A model generated the notes under the pieces. That model searched no databases. It had not been told where the DNA came from and was given only the letters and a program-made list of their open reading frames with translations. Positions 1-7,173 of a stretch of DNA of 64,000 nucleotides are shown piece by piece; positions within the stretch are counted from its first letter, which is position 1; each line of letters begins with the position of its first letter. The position numbers and the translations under genes are program-made. The stretch comes from an uncultured Clostridia bacterium (lineage in GTDB: Bacteria; Bacillota; Clostridia; Christensenellales; Borkfalkiaceae), in assembly GCA_934254825.1 (NCBI GenBank), contig CAKQMB010000002.1, positions 1-64,000 on the forward strand, in the 5' to 3' direction.

Positions 1-150
1 TTTTACATTACCAAAAACCTGTTGATTTATTTAACTTTTTTCTCTCTAAGTGTTGCACTTAGTTTGACAATTCATCTACTTAAAAAATTACGGTGTGTTT
101 CAGTTTGTTTTGTTTTTGCCCGGCATTCCAGGTAAAATGCATAGACGCCG

Positions 151-360
151 TTAAACTATTTCAAATATGTCGTTTGGCGTTATGTCGTACAGATTACAAA
201 GAAAGATGATTTGTTCGTAATTCAATTGAAAAACTCCGTTTTCAAAACGGCTATACTGCTGTTGGGTCATTTTCATTATTGCCGCAACCTGTTTTTGAGT
301 AAAACCTTTGGCTTTTCTTGCTTCTTTAATATTTTTTCCGATTTCTTTTGATATATCCAT
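151..360 (-). CDS. small XRE-family HTH repressor
   Basis: A 69-residue protein that is almost entirely one Cro/CI-type helix-turn-helix domain: IGKNIKEARKAKGFTQKQVA, then a recognition-helix segment MTQQQYSRFENG, then a short C-terminal helix ending TPNDIFEIV. Family knowledge says a DNA-binding repressor acting as a dimer. I start it at the ATG of MDISKEIG, because the longer reading frame adds an unlikely hydrophobic stretch. No Shine-Dalgarno precedes this ATG; a TGACATAAT extended -10-like sequence ends 7 nt before it, so a leaderless mRNA is possible. It is divergent from the LRR gene at 455, and the three TGATGTA half-sites between them are its likely operator. Target beyond this intergenic region unknown. 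Confidence 0.8.
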   Translation of the reverse strand: MDISKEIGKNIKEARKAKGFTQKQVAAIMKMTQQQYSRFENGVFQLNYEQIIFLCNLYDITPNDIFEIV

Positions 361-381
361 TAAAAATATTATGTCACAAAA

Positions 382-419
382 TGATGTAAAATACTTTACA
401 TACATCACTAAATGATGTA
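382..419. promoter_or_regulatory. three-half-site operator between XRE gene and LRR operon
   Basis: The heptamer TGATGTA occurs at 382-388 and 413-419, and its reverse complement TACATCA at 401-407. The last two form an inverted repeat with a 5-nt spacer. This pair fills the spacer of the promoter at 395-423, so a bound repressor would block RNA polymerase. The divergent XRE gene is the obvious candidate regulator (inference). Confidence 0.6.
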
Positions 420-423
420 TAAT
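395..423 (+). promoter_or_regulatory. sigma-A promoter of the LRR gene pair
   Basis: TTTACA at 395-400, a 17-nt spacer and a perfect TATAAT at 418-423. It sits 31 nt before the ATG at 455, which has a GGAGG site at 441. Confidence 0.75.
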
Positions 424-454
424 TAAACTGTAAACATAGAGGAGGTAAGGAAAA

Positions 455-1093
455 ATGTGTGAAGTTGAATATGACCCGCAAAGGAAGTATGAAAAAAGAA
501 AAGATTTAATTGAAGGTATAGCGGTTGTTGTATTACTTATAATCGCGTTTGTTGCTGTGTCTTTTATAATACCAATACCGATTTCAATCGTAAAAGAACA
601 GGGCGTGACATATATAAGACCTATCTTTACCGATTACTACGAAGCATATGATTGTGACGAATCCTGGCTGGATATCACTATTTCAAGAGAGATAAAAGGA
701 AAACTTGTTAAAGTAATTACAGCGGAAGCATTCTCAGATTGCAAATGTATACAGAAAATCACATTACCTGACAGTATAGAAATCATCGAAGAGCAAGCGT
801 TTATAGATTGCGTATCTTTAGACTCGCTAATCATACCTAAAAGCGTAAAAAAAATATATGGACAAATAGATAGTCTTGTAAGCGATAATATATGTGGCTT
901 AGATGGTGGGGTTTTGCGAAAAAGGACGTCAATCGAGTATGAAGGAAACAAAGAAGATTTCAAACAGATTGTCGAACCGGAAGAACTTTCAATTATACGG
1001 GATTCAGAACATCAATATAACGTATTGGAATATAGAGGAGGATCGAATACTTTTTACATATTCTGTGTGGGAGAAAAATATGAAAAAAACTGA
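455..1093 (+). CDS. membrane-anchored BspA-like leucine-rich repeat protein
   Basis: A 212-residue protein with a charged N-terminus, one membrane segment at about residues 21-45 and an external domain. Residues about 85-130 carry LRR_5 (BspA-type) repeats, seen as AFSDCKCIQKITLPDSIEII followed by EEQAFIDC and LIIPKSVKKI. BspA-like repeats usually mediate binding to proteins or surfaces; no enzymatic motif is visible. The start has an AGAGGAGGTAAGG Shine-Dalgarno site. The next gene starts 14 nt before this stop and encodes a second protein of the same plan, so the two are probably co-translated. Expression is probably controlled by the neighbouring XRE protein. Specific role unknown. Confidence 0.75.
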   Translation: MCEVEYDPQRKYEKRKDLIEGIAVVVLLIIAFVAVSFIIPIPISIVKEQGVTYIRPIFTDYYEAYDCDESWLDITISREIKGKLVKVITAEAFSDCKCIQKITLPDSIEIIEEQAFIDCVSLDSLIIPKSVKKIYGQIDSLVSDNICGLDGGVLRKRTSIEYEGNKEDFKQIVEPEELSIIRDSEHQYNVLEYRGGSNTFYIFCVGEKYEKN

Positions 1094-1874
1094 AAAGAAA
1101 GTACATATAATATTAAAAATCTGCACTATTATATTTTATATTCTGTTTACGGCATTTTTGATTTATTATATATTTATTCGTTATCCCGATGCGACAGTCG
1201 GTCTTGATTTTAAGTATGACAGCGAAGAAAACGGGTATATTTGTGTTGGGCAAAATGTTAATTATTTAAAAAAATCGCTGGATGACCTTGTAATTCCACA
1301 AACATACGAAGGTAAACCGGTGGTGGCTATCGGAGATTATGCGTTTGCGGCAAAGTCGTCCATAGATTCGGTTACAATACCGGCTAGTGTAATAAAGATA
1401 GGGGAAGGCGCTTTCAGTAGTTGTTATTATGAAGATAAAAATCATAATATGTATATAAAAAGAATTAAATTTGAAAGAAAATCTCAATTGAAATATATTG
1501 GAGATAAGGCTTTTTACAATTGCGTGAGACTGCAAAAAATATCTATCCCAGACAGCGTGGAAGAGATAGGAGATTATGCTTTTGCATGTACTGTTAATGA
1601 AAAAACAAGTTTTGAAAAAATAGAATTCGGCGCAAATAGCAGATTGAAGATCCTAGGCGATTATGTATTCTGGAATAACGACGGTTTAAAAATCGCAAAA
1701 TTGCCGGGAAGTTTAAATCAATTAGGATTGCGTATTTTCGGCGGTTGCGACAATCTCGAAGAAATCGAATTTAACGGTGATATTAATAGGTGGTATTTTC
1801 TGTCAATGGATACAAATAATGATGAAATAAATGTGAGATGCGTAAACGGTTTTGCAGAAAAAAAGAGGGTATGA
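1080..1874 (+). CDS. second membrane-anchored BspA-like LRR protein
   Basis: A 264-residue paralogue of the preceding protein. It has a Lys-rich start, one membrane segment at about residues 9-33, then LRR_5 repeats with the recurring pattern IGDYAFA...SVTIPASVIKIGEGAFSS, AFYNCVRLQKISIPDSVEEI and LPGSLNQLGLRIFGGC. I chose the ATG at 1080 rather than the upstream in-frame start at 903. The 1080 start overlaps the previous stop by 14 nt, has GGGAGA just upstream, and puts the membrane segment at the N-terminus as in its neighbour. Probably a surface-exposed binding or adhesion protein, acting with its partner. No catalytic motif seen. Confidence 0.7.
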   Translation: MKKTEKKVHIILKICTIIFYILFTAFLIYYIFIRYPDATVGLDFKYDSEENGYICVGQNVNYLKKSLDDLVIPQTYEGKPVVAIGDYAFAAKSSIDSVTIPASVIKIGEGAFSSCYYEDKNHNMYIKRIKFERKSQLKYIGDKAFYNCVRLQKISIPDSVEEIGDYAFACTVNEKTSFEKIEFGANSRLKILGDYVFWNNDGLKIAKLPGSLNQLGLRIFGGCDNLEEIEFNGDINRWYFLSMDTNNDEINVRCVNGFAEKKRV

Positions 1875-1880
1875 AATAGA

Positions 1881-1932
1881 AAAACGGCTTGACCGAAGTT
1901 CCGTAAAGGATCGTCGGCTGAGCCGTTTTTTA
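1881..1932 (+). terminator. rho-independent terminator after LRR genes
   Basis: AAAACGGCT at 1881-1889 pairs with AGCCGTTTT at 1921-1929, followed by more T residues. The 31-nt loop is long. A short alternative hairpin CGGCTGAGCCG lies inside it. Confidence 0.55.
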
Positions 1933-1978
1933 TTGTTATTTTTTTTAAATCGGTTGATATGCGGGGGAGTAGTCGCTT

Positions 1979-2221
1979 TTATTCGACTTCGAGATTTTCG
2001 TAGAGGAACAATTCGTCGTCAAGGAATTCGAGAAGAGTCATTTGAAAACCGTTTGCGATCATAATTACCGTTGACAGCGTAACTGTTTTACTTTTCCCGC
2101 TCATTATCCACTGCATATGCCCGTGCTGAATTCCCGATTGTTGTTCTAAGCGGTATTGAGTCATATTTTTTTCTTTGAGCAATTTAATTATTCTCTTCGC
2201 AACGGCGTCATTGACTGTCAC
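1979..2221 (-). CDS. small XRE-family HTH protein
   Basis: An 80-residue protein with a Cro/CI-like helix-turn-helix: AVAKRIIKLLKEKNMTQYRL, EQQSGIQHGHMQWIMSGKSK, then TLSTVIMIANGFQMTLLEF and an acidic tail. It probably binds DNA as a dimer. The start is a GTG at 2221: a GAGGTG Shine-Dalgarno lies 4 nt upstream of it, whereas the ATG further out (2257) has none. It has no divergent partner and lies just outside the repeat-rich stretch upstream of the GH127-type gene. Target unknown; autoregulation is plausible. Confidence 0.75.
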   Translation of the reverse strand: MTVNDAVAKRIIKLLKEKNMTQYRLEQQSGIQHGHMQWIMSGKSKTVTLSTVIMIANGFQMTLLEFLDDELFLYENLEVE

Positions 2222-2225
2222 TTCG

Positions 2226-2231
2226 CACCTC
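2226..2231 (-). promoter_or_regulatory. ribosome binding site that fixes a GTG start
   Basis: On the minus strand this reads GAGGTG, 4 nt before the GTG at 2221. It decides the start of the small XRE gene, since the upstream ATG at 2257 has no comparable site. Confidence 0.6.
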
Positions 2232-2346
2232 AAAAATATAAGAAAGCATACTTTCATATGTAATTATATCCGTTTGCAGAAATAGAATAAGAATGAATAC
2301 TTCCCTATCGGTTGCGAAATAAATAAAATATGTTATGTTTTTTCCG

Positions 2347-2441
2347 TAGCCACAGGTGATTGTGTTAGAACCCGCCAAAACGCCGTTATTTCCGCGCCTT
2401 TTGTCAAATTCTCGCTTGAAGCACGGTAAGTAACATCTGCG
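2347..2441 (+). repeat. truncated copy (left half) of the 279-bp dispersed repeat
   Basis: It starts with the type-A end TAGCCACAGGTGATTG and reaches the core sequence GCCAAAACGCCG exactly 27 nt later, as in the full copies at 29238 and 51908. Similarity runs through CAAATTCTCGCTTGAAG to about CATCTGCG and then stops. The rest of the element is missing. Confidence 0.75.
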
Positions 2442-2493
2442 TTTTTTAGTTTTTATAAACCGAACAAATTTTCTCGCGGCGGCTTTTTTTAAG

Positions 2494-2522
2494 TTGAAAA
2501 ACTTCAAAGAAAATGATATAAT
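2494..2522 (+). promoter_or_regulatory. promoter of the GH127-type gene
   Basis: TTGAAA at 2494-2499, a 17-nt spacer and TATAAT at 2517-2522. The -35 overlaps a small inverted repeat TTGAA-N4-TTCAA. The promoter lies between two repeat fragments, so the second fragment (2528-2621) forms almost the whole 5' leader. Confidence 0.65.
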
Positions 2523-2527
2523 ATCGA

Positions 2528-2621
2528 TAGCCACAGGTGATTGCGTTTGGACGCAATGAATAGTCGGGGAATAAAGCCGAACCGCCGTCAGACCACGGTT
2601 CGTATTATTCTTGTTCGGCAT
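2528..2621 (+). repeat. short hybrid repeat: type-A left end joined to type-B right end
   Basis: Begins with TAGCCACAGGTGATTGCGTT (type-A end) and ends with CGCCGTCAGACCA, GGTTCGTATTATTCTTG and GGCAT (type-B end, as at 52140-52186). The core between them is almost entirely deleted. The Shine-Dalgarno CGGAGG of the GH127-type gene follows immediately. Confidence 0.7.
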
Positions 2622-2641
2622 ACGGAGGTAATTTACCGAAA

Positions 2642-4417
2642 ATGTTTAACGATTTGAATTTGTTTTCGGGCGAAAACTTAAAAATAAACGGCGTTATGGA
2701 CGATAACGCGGAATTCGTCAAGGAAAGCCAGCTTAAAAACAGGGCGAGATGGGAAAAACTCGTCGAGCCTTTTATCACGAGAGAGGACTCCGACGGCTAT
2801 TGGCGCGGCGAATTTTTCGGAAAAGAAATGCGCGGAGCTTCGCTCATTTACTTGTACACGAAAGACGAAGAGCTTTACTCCGTGCTTACCGAAGCGGCGG
2901 AAAAAATACTTGCCGCGCAGGACGAAAAGGGTAGAATATCGACTTATAGCGAGGCTTCCGAGTTCAACGGCTGGGATATGTGGTGCAGAAAATACGTTTT
3001 AACGGGACTGCAACATTACTACCGTATCTGCCGCGACGAGAAGTTTAAAAAGCATATACTTTCGGCTCTTGAAAGACACGCGGATTATATAATATCGAAA
3101 ATCGGCAACGGCGAAGGTCAGAAGAAAATAACGGAAACTTCGTCCTGGTGGGGTTGCGTGAATTCCTGCACGATTTTGGAACCGATGCTCGAACTTTACA
3201 AAGAAACGGGCGAAAAGAGATATCTGACGTTTGCGGAATACATAATTTCCACGGGCGGAAGCTCCGATTGCAACTTTTTGGAACTTGCGCTCGAAAACAA
3301 GCTCGCGCCTTATCAATATCCCGTGGTGAAAGCGTACGAAACGATGTCGTTTTTCGAGGGGCTTCTCGCTTACTATGAAATAACGGGCGAGGAGAAATAC
3401 TTCACGGCGGTTAAAAATTTCGTCGAAGCCGTCGAGAAAACGGATATGACGGTTATAGGCTGTTCGGGTTGTACTCACGAGCTTTTCGACAACTCGTCCG
3501 TAAAACAGACCGAATACGCCGAAAACATAATGCAGGAGACCTGCGTGACCGTAACCTGGATGAGAATTTCGCTCAGAATGTTTATGGAAACGGGCGACGA
3601 AAAGTTTATCGATCGTATCGAAAAATCGGGTTTAAACGCCTTATACGGCAGCTTAAACAAAAAACACAACGTGATTTACAATATGTTTTCGAAGAAGTTC
3701 GTTTCGGGAATGACTTTCGACAGTTACAGTCCGTTATATATGAACACGCGCGGCAGAGGCACGGGCGGATATATGGAATTTAAGCACGGCGGGTCGTGCG
3801 GGTGTTGCGAGGCGATAGGCGCGTGCGGCGTTGCGTTGATGCCCTTAACGGCTGTCATGACCGCAAAAGAGGGCGTTATAGTCAACTATTTGTTTGCGGG
3901 CGAACTTAAAACCGAGGATAAAAACGGAAAAGAAGTTAAATTGACGTTCGAAAGCGAATATCCGACGGAAAACACGGGCAAAATTATTATTTCCTGCGAC
4001 GGCAAAGCCGATTTGGGCTTGTTCGTAAGGCTTTCGGGATTTGCGGAAACGGTTATAAACGGAAAGATAAGCGGCTCGGGAAGTTATGCCGATATAAGCG
4101 GCGAATATGCGGACGGAGACGTTATAAATATCGTGTACAAACCCGAACTTAAAGTTCTGAGACTTAACGGAAAAGTTGCGTTTACATATGGAGCGATAAC
4201 GCTTGCGACTGACGAAGAAAAGTTCGCGGGAGATATCGAAAAGAAGATCGAAGTCGACGATAAACCCGCCTATAAGTCGATTAAACCCAAAAACGGCGAG
4301 TTAATAAGAATAGAGATCGCTTTGAAAGACGGCGAAAAAATAACTCTTTCGGACTATCAGTCCTGCGGGAAAAACTGGCTCGATAAGAAAAACAGAGTAA
4401 CCGTATGGTTCAACTGA
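2642..4417 (+). CDS. GH127/GH146-type beta-L-arabinofuranosidase (DUF1680 family)
   Basis: A 591-residue cytoplasmic protein with no signal peptide; an alpha/alpha barrel followed by beta domains is expected. Characterised GH127 enzymes hold a zinc ion with a Glu-X-Cys motif and a Cys-Cys pair, one Cys being the nucleophile. Here E299-T300-C301 (in MQETCVTVTW) and C388-C389 (in GGSCGCCEAIGACG) match that set. It would remove beta-L-arabinofuranose from oligosaccharides after import. The GGAGG site is 13 nt from the ATG, rather far. The gene stands alone, with its own promoter and a terminator at 4502, facing an AraC regulator that may control it. Exact substrate not provable here. Confidence 0.75.
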   Translation: MFNDLNLFSGENLKINGVMDDNAEFVKESQLKNRARWEKLVEPFITREDSDGYWRGEFFGKEMRGASLIYLYTKDEELYSVLTEAAEKILAAQDEKGRISTYSEASEFNGWDMWCRKYVLTGLQHYYRICRDEKFKKHILSALERHADYIISKIGNGEGQKKITETSSWWGCVNSCTILEPMLELYKETGEKRYLTFAEYIISTGGSSDCNFLELALENKLAPYQYPVVKAYETMSFFEGLLAYYEITGEEKYFTAVKNFVEAVEKTDMTVIGCSGCTHELFDNSSVKQTEYAENIMQETCVTVTWMRISLRMFMETGDEKFIDRIEKSGLNALYGSLNKKHNVIYNMFSKKFVSGMTFDSYSPLYMNTRGRGTGGYMEFKHGGSCGCCEAIGACGVALMPLTAVMTAKEGVIVNYLFAGELKTEDKNGKEVKLTFESEYPTENTGKIIISCDGKADLGLFVRLSGFAETVINGKISGSGSYADISGEYADGDVINIVYKPELKVLRLNGKVAFTYGAITLATDEEKFAGDIEKKIEVDDKPAYKSIKPKNGELIRIEIALKDGEKITLSDYQSCGKNWLDKKNRVTVWFN

Positions 4418-4488
4418 TTGAACAAATTAAGTCAAAAGTCTAACCGATTGAACAAGCTAAATTCCACAAACGGTTCAATCGATTGAAC
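4408..4488. repeat. three GATTGAAC motifs, two as near-palindromes
   Basis: GATTGAAC occurs at 4416, 4446 and 4481. At 4473-4488 it forms a perfect 16-bp palindrome GTTCAATCGATTGAAC; at 4408-4423 the same palindrome has two mismatches and overlaps the GH127-type stop codon. It lies between two convergent genes, not in a promoter. Confidence 0.6.
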
Positions 4489-4501
4489 AAATTAAAAACA
4501 T

Positions 4502-4537
4502 AAGGCTCGCGCGGAATGAACCGCGCGAGCCTTTTTT
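4502..4537 (+). terminator. strong terminator, probably bidirectional
   Basis: A 13-bp perfect stem, AAGGCTCGCGCGG with CCGCGCGAGCCTT, a 6-nt loop AATGAA and six T residues. It lies between the convergent GH127-type and AraC genes. The opposite strand also runs into a T-rich tail. Confidence 0.85.
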
Positions 4538-4560
4538 AAAGTTTTTGTATGCTTTATCTA

Positions 4561-5475
4561 TCAGTTTTTTCGGTATTGCAACGGCGTTATTCCGTAACGC
4601 TCTTTAAACAATCTCGTAAAATGCGCCTGCGAGGTAAAACCGACGGTGTTTGCGATAGACCACAGCGGGAAAGTGGTGTTTTTGAGCAAATTGCAGGCGT
4701 AATTGAGCTTTAAATCGTTTACATAAGACACGAGCGTTTTGCCCGTGTATTTTTTGAATTCGCGGCACAAAGTCGTTTGCGAATAGTTGGCAACGTTGTA
4801 TATTTCGGAGATTTTGAAATCGTTGCTTAAATTTACGTTGTTCAGTTTCCGTATGAATTCTTTGAGCCAGTCGGGCATTTCCGTCTGATCGTCCTTAATG
4901 TAAAACAAGCCGATAATAAACGAAATAAACGCTTTCAGATACACGTTTTGCGTTTCGTCGTCGGGCGATTCGAGTATTATTTTCTGATAATTCAAAACCG
5001 TCTGAAAAGAGTTCGTGTTCAGGTGGATAAGCTGTTTCGCGCACGTTGGTTTGTCTTCGTCGAAATACAATTTCAAAAGCTTGTCCGCAAACTGCGGGTT
5101 GCAGGTGAGATTTATGTGTTGCGACGAGTAATTTTTGTAAGGGCTGTGTTTGTGGTATTGCCCCGGAAAAACGATGAACGCGTCTCCCGTTTTCATAACG
5201 GTTTGCTGTTTGTTGAAATGGTGGACTATTTTGCCCTCGGTCACAATGAAAATCTCGATGTAATTCTCGTGCGAATGGTAAAACGACGACGGTCTCGTCC
5301 AGATGTGAAACGTGAAATCTTTTTCGGCTTTGAGGATCGCGTAAGAACGCGTTCTTTTCACGCTCGGGAAAAAGTCGTGAGAAGCCGAGACTGGATCTTT
5401 GATCCGATCTTTCGGGGTTTCGCCGCCGCGCCGCTCGTATTCCTCGGTAAAATTCTTGTTTTCGCTGTCTTTCAT
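4561..5475 (-). CDS. AraC-family transcriptional regulator (cupin plus HTH)
   Basis: A 304-residue regulator. An N-terminal cupin-like sensor domain contains RPSSFYHSHENYIEIFIVTE and GDAFIVFPGQYHKHSP, the pattern of a sugar-sensing AraC beta-barrel. The last ~95 residues carry two helix-turn-helix units: FKISEIYNVANYSQTTLCRE and the family signature WSIANTVGFTSQAHFTRLFK followed by GITPLQYRKN. It is divergent from the large glycan operon starting at 5767, which it most likely activates. I use the ATG at 5475. The longer frame (to 5655) reads through the gene's own perfect promoter. There is no normal Shine-Dalgarno site, and the predicted transcription start falls on this ATG. Confidence 0.85.
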   Translation of the reverse strand: MKDSENKNFTEEYERRGGETPKDRIKDPVSASHDFFPSVKRTRSYAILKAEKDFTFHIWTRPSSFYHSHENYIEIFIVTEGKIVHHFNKQQTVMKTGDAFIVFPGQYHKHSPYKNYSSQHINLTCNPQFADKLLKLYFDEDKPTCAKQLIHLNTNSFQTVLNYQKIILESPDDETQNVYLKAFISFIIGLFYIKDDQTEMPDWLKEFIRKLNNVNLSNDFKISEIYNVANYSQTTLCREFKKYTGKTLVSYVNDLKLNYACNLLKNTTFPLWSIANTVGFTSQAHFTRLFKERYGITPLQYRKN

Positions 5476-5481
5476 AGCCTT

Positions 5482-5510
5482 ATTATACATTTTCAAACCG
5501 TCGTTGTCAA
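5482..5510 (-). promoter_or_regulatory. perfect consensus promoter of the AraC gene
   Basis: On the minus strand: TTGACA, 17 nt, TATAAT. The -10 box ends 6 nt before the ATG at 5475, so transcription should start at or next to the A of the start codon. Confidence 0.8.
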
Positions 5511-5620
5511 TAGCGATTGAAATTTTTTTCACAAAATTCGTTTTAAAGGTATAAAAGGTATTATGCGTTAAAAAATCAAGCAACAATCGCGTTTTTTCGA
5601 AATTCTGTTTTTTATTTTTG

Positions 5621-5682
5621 ACTAAAAAAAGCAAAAAGTAAACTAAAAATAGCAAAGCGGATTTTCAAATGTGTGTTATAAT
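5621..5682 (+). promoter_or_regulatory. AraC-type tandem operator and activator-dependent promoter
   Basis: Two direct repeats, ACTAAAAAAAGCAAAAAG at 5621 and ACTAAAAATAGCAAAGCG at 5642, are exactly 21 bp apart (two helical turns). The second covers the -35 position (5654-5659) of a perfect TATAAT at 5677-5682, while no recognisable -35 box exists. This is the araI1-I2 arrangement known for AraC-type activators. The neighbouring AraC protein is the natural candidate (inference). Confidence 0.6.
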
Positions 5683-5766
5683 TTCCCCGAAGACCGAAAT
5701 TGTCGGATAAAACCGACGAAAAATATCGGATAAACGGAATATAGAAAAGATTAGAAAGAAAGAGAT

Positions 5767-7173
5767 ATGAAAGAGTTTATACAGGCGATTTTTTGCGCCC
5801 CCACGGGCGAATACGACAATCTCCCGTATCCGTCGAGACTGACGGACGAGGTGTTCAAAGCCTTGAAAGACGCGGGAATAAACCGAATTTTCGGGTTCGG
5901 TTACGACATAAGAGAAGAGACGCAGCTAAAAACGCTGGAACTTTGCGAAAAGTACGGGATTTATTATCTCCCGACGATGCGTTCGTTCGGGAAATACACT
6001 TCGCTCGGCAACGGCGACGAAAGGGCGTTTAAGGATCTTAGCGAAACGGAGAAAGAGGCTCTGGACGAGGAATTTATCGCGGAAGTGAAAAAATACGAAA
6101 AATATCCCGCGTTCAAAGGCGTGTTTTTCGGCGACGAAGCGGGTTATCTTTCCTTTGACGGGGTCGCGAGGGCGAAAAGGGTTTTCGACAAGAATTTCCC
6201 CGACCTCGAATTCCATTTCAACTTTTTCTCTTACTCGATAAACGACGATATTTTCTGGTACGGAATGGCGAATTCTTTCGCGAAAAAGCCAAACCTCGCA
6301 AAGCCGTTCGACCTTAAAGGAGATCTTGCCGTTAAGTTTGAAAACAGATTTAATTTTTACGACAAACTCGTGGACGGGCTTGTTTCCAAGGCGAAATTCG
6401 ATTATCTTTCGCAGGATAAGTACCCGTTCGAAAGTTTCTGGGAAAGCGTTCCGACTTCGGTACACGTCGCATTGTTCGAGCTTAACGCCTATTTTGCCGA
6501 AAAGAAGAAAAAAGTCGGCTGTAAGTTTTATAACTATATGCAGGCGGGGCAGTGGGCTGGCGGAACGAACAGAAAGCATATGACGAAAGGCGAAATTCTT
6601 TTGCAGGCTCACGTTACGGCGGCTTACGGACACGAAGGTTTCGCGTATTTCCCCGGGTGTTACCCGATAGATTACACGTTCGATAAAGGGCAGAAGTATT
6701 CTATGGACGGCGCGGGCGGACTTATCGACATTTACGGCAAAAAAGCCGAGGTTTACGAGTGGGTTAAAGAATTGAACGAATTTTTAAGCCGGATCTCGGA
6801 CGATATTTTGTCGAGCGAGTTCAAGGGCGTTTCGGCGTACGGTAAATATTACAACGGGTTTACCGAGGACGAAATAAAAAATCTGCCCGATAACGAGTGC
6901 ATTTTCAGAGGCGAAATGCCCGCGATGTGCCGGTATAAAGACGAAAGCGTTTCGGTAAAATCTTCGAACGAAGTTATGGTTTCGGTTTTCGAAAGAGATG
7001 GGAAAAAGAGATATTATCTTGTAAATCTTTCTTCCGCAGAGAAAAACGAAATCACCGCGAAATTGGAAAACGGGAAATACGAAGCATTTATCGGCAAGGA
7101 AAAAATCGCGTTCGAAAACGAAATAAAAATTCAACTCAGCGAAGGACAAGGAATCTATATAACAAGACAATGA
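5767..7173 (+). CDS. putative TIM-barrel glycoside hydrolase
   Basis: A 468-residue protein without signal peptide, so probably cytoplasmic. Its N-terminal two thirds look like a (beta/alpha)8 barrel of the GH-A type: VFKALKDAGINRIFGFGYD, EKYGIYYLPT, and FKGVFFGDEAGYLS, whose Asp and Glu are candidate catalytic acids. A C-terminal beta domain contains VSVFERDGKKRYYLVNLSS, like the beta-sandwich end domain of many glycosidases. I cannot assign a GH family. It is the first gene of a nine-gene operon, and its stop overlaps the GH38 start (ATGA), suggesting the two enzymes act on the same imported oligosaccharide. Confidence 0.6.
   Translation: MKEFIQAIFCAPTGEYDNLPYPSRLTDEVFKALKDAGINRIFGFGYDIREETQLKTLELCEKYGIYYLPTMRSFGKYTSLGNGDERAFKDLSETEKEALDEEFIAEVKKYEKYPAFKGVFFGDEAGYLSFDGVARAKRVFDKNFPDLEFHFNFFSYSINDDIFWYGMANSFAKKPNLAKPFDLKGDLAVKFENRFNFYDKLVDGLVSKAKFDYLSQDKYPFESFWESVPTSVHVALFELNAYFAEKKKKVGCKFYNYMQAGQWAGGTNRKHMTKGEILLQAHVTAAYGHEGFAYFPGCYPIDYTFDKGQKYSMDGAGGLIDIYGKKAEVYEWVKELNEFLSRISDDILSSEFKGVSAYGKYYNGFTEDEIKNLPDNECIFRGEMPAMCRYKDESVSVKSSNEVMVSVFERDGKKRYYLVNLSSAEKNEITAKLENGKYEAFIGKEKIAFENEIKIQLSEGQGIYITRQ

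Noticed and set aside
903..1079. N-terminal extension of the second LRR gene
   Set aside because: Lies wholly inside the first LRR gene and would put the membrane segment internally; the ATG at 1080 gives a normal anchor.
2208..2621. 137-residue minus-strand open frame across the repeat fragments
   Set aside because: It reads through two noncoding repeat fragments and a consensus promoter, has no ribosome site and low-complexity composition. It is a by-product of the repeats.
5476..5655. 60-residue N-terminal extension of the first AraC protein
   Set aside because: It would be encoded upstream of the gene's own perfect promoter and in the AT-rich operator region; it has no AraC similarity.
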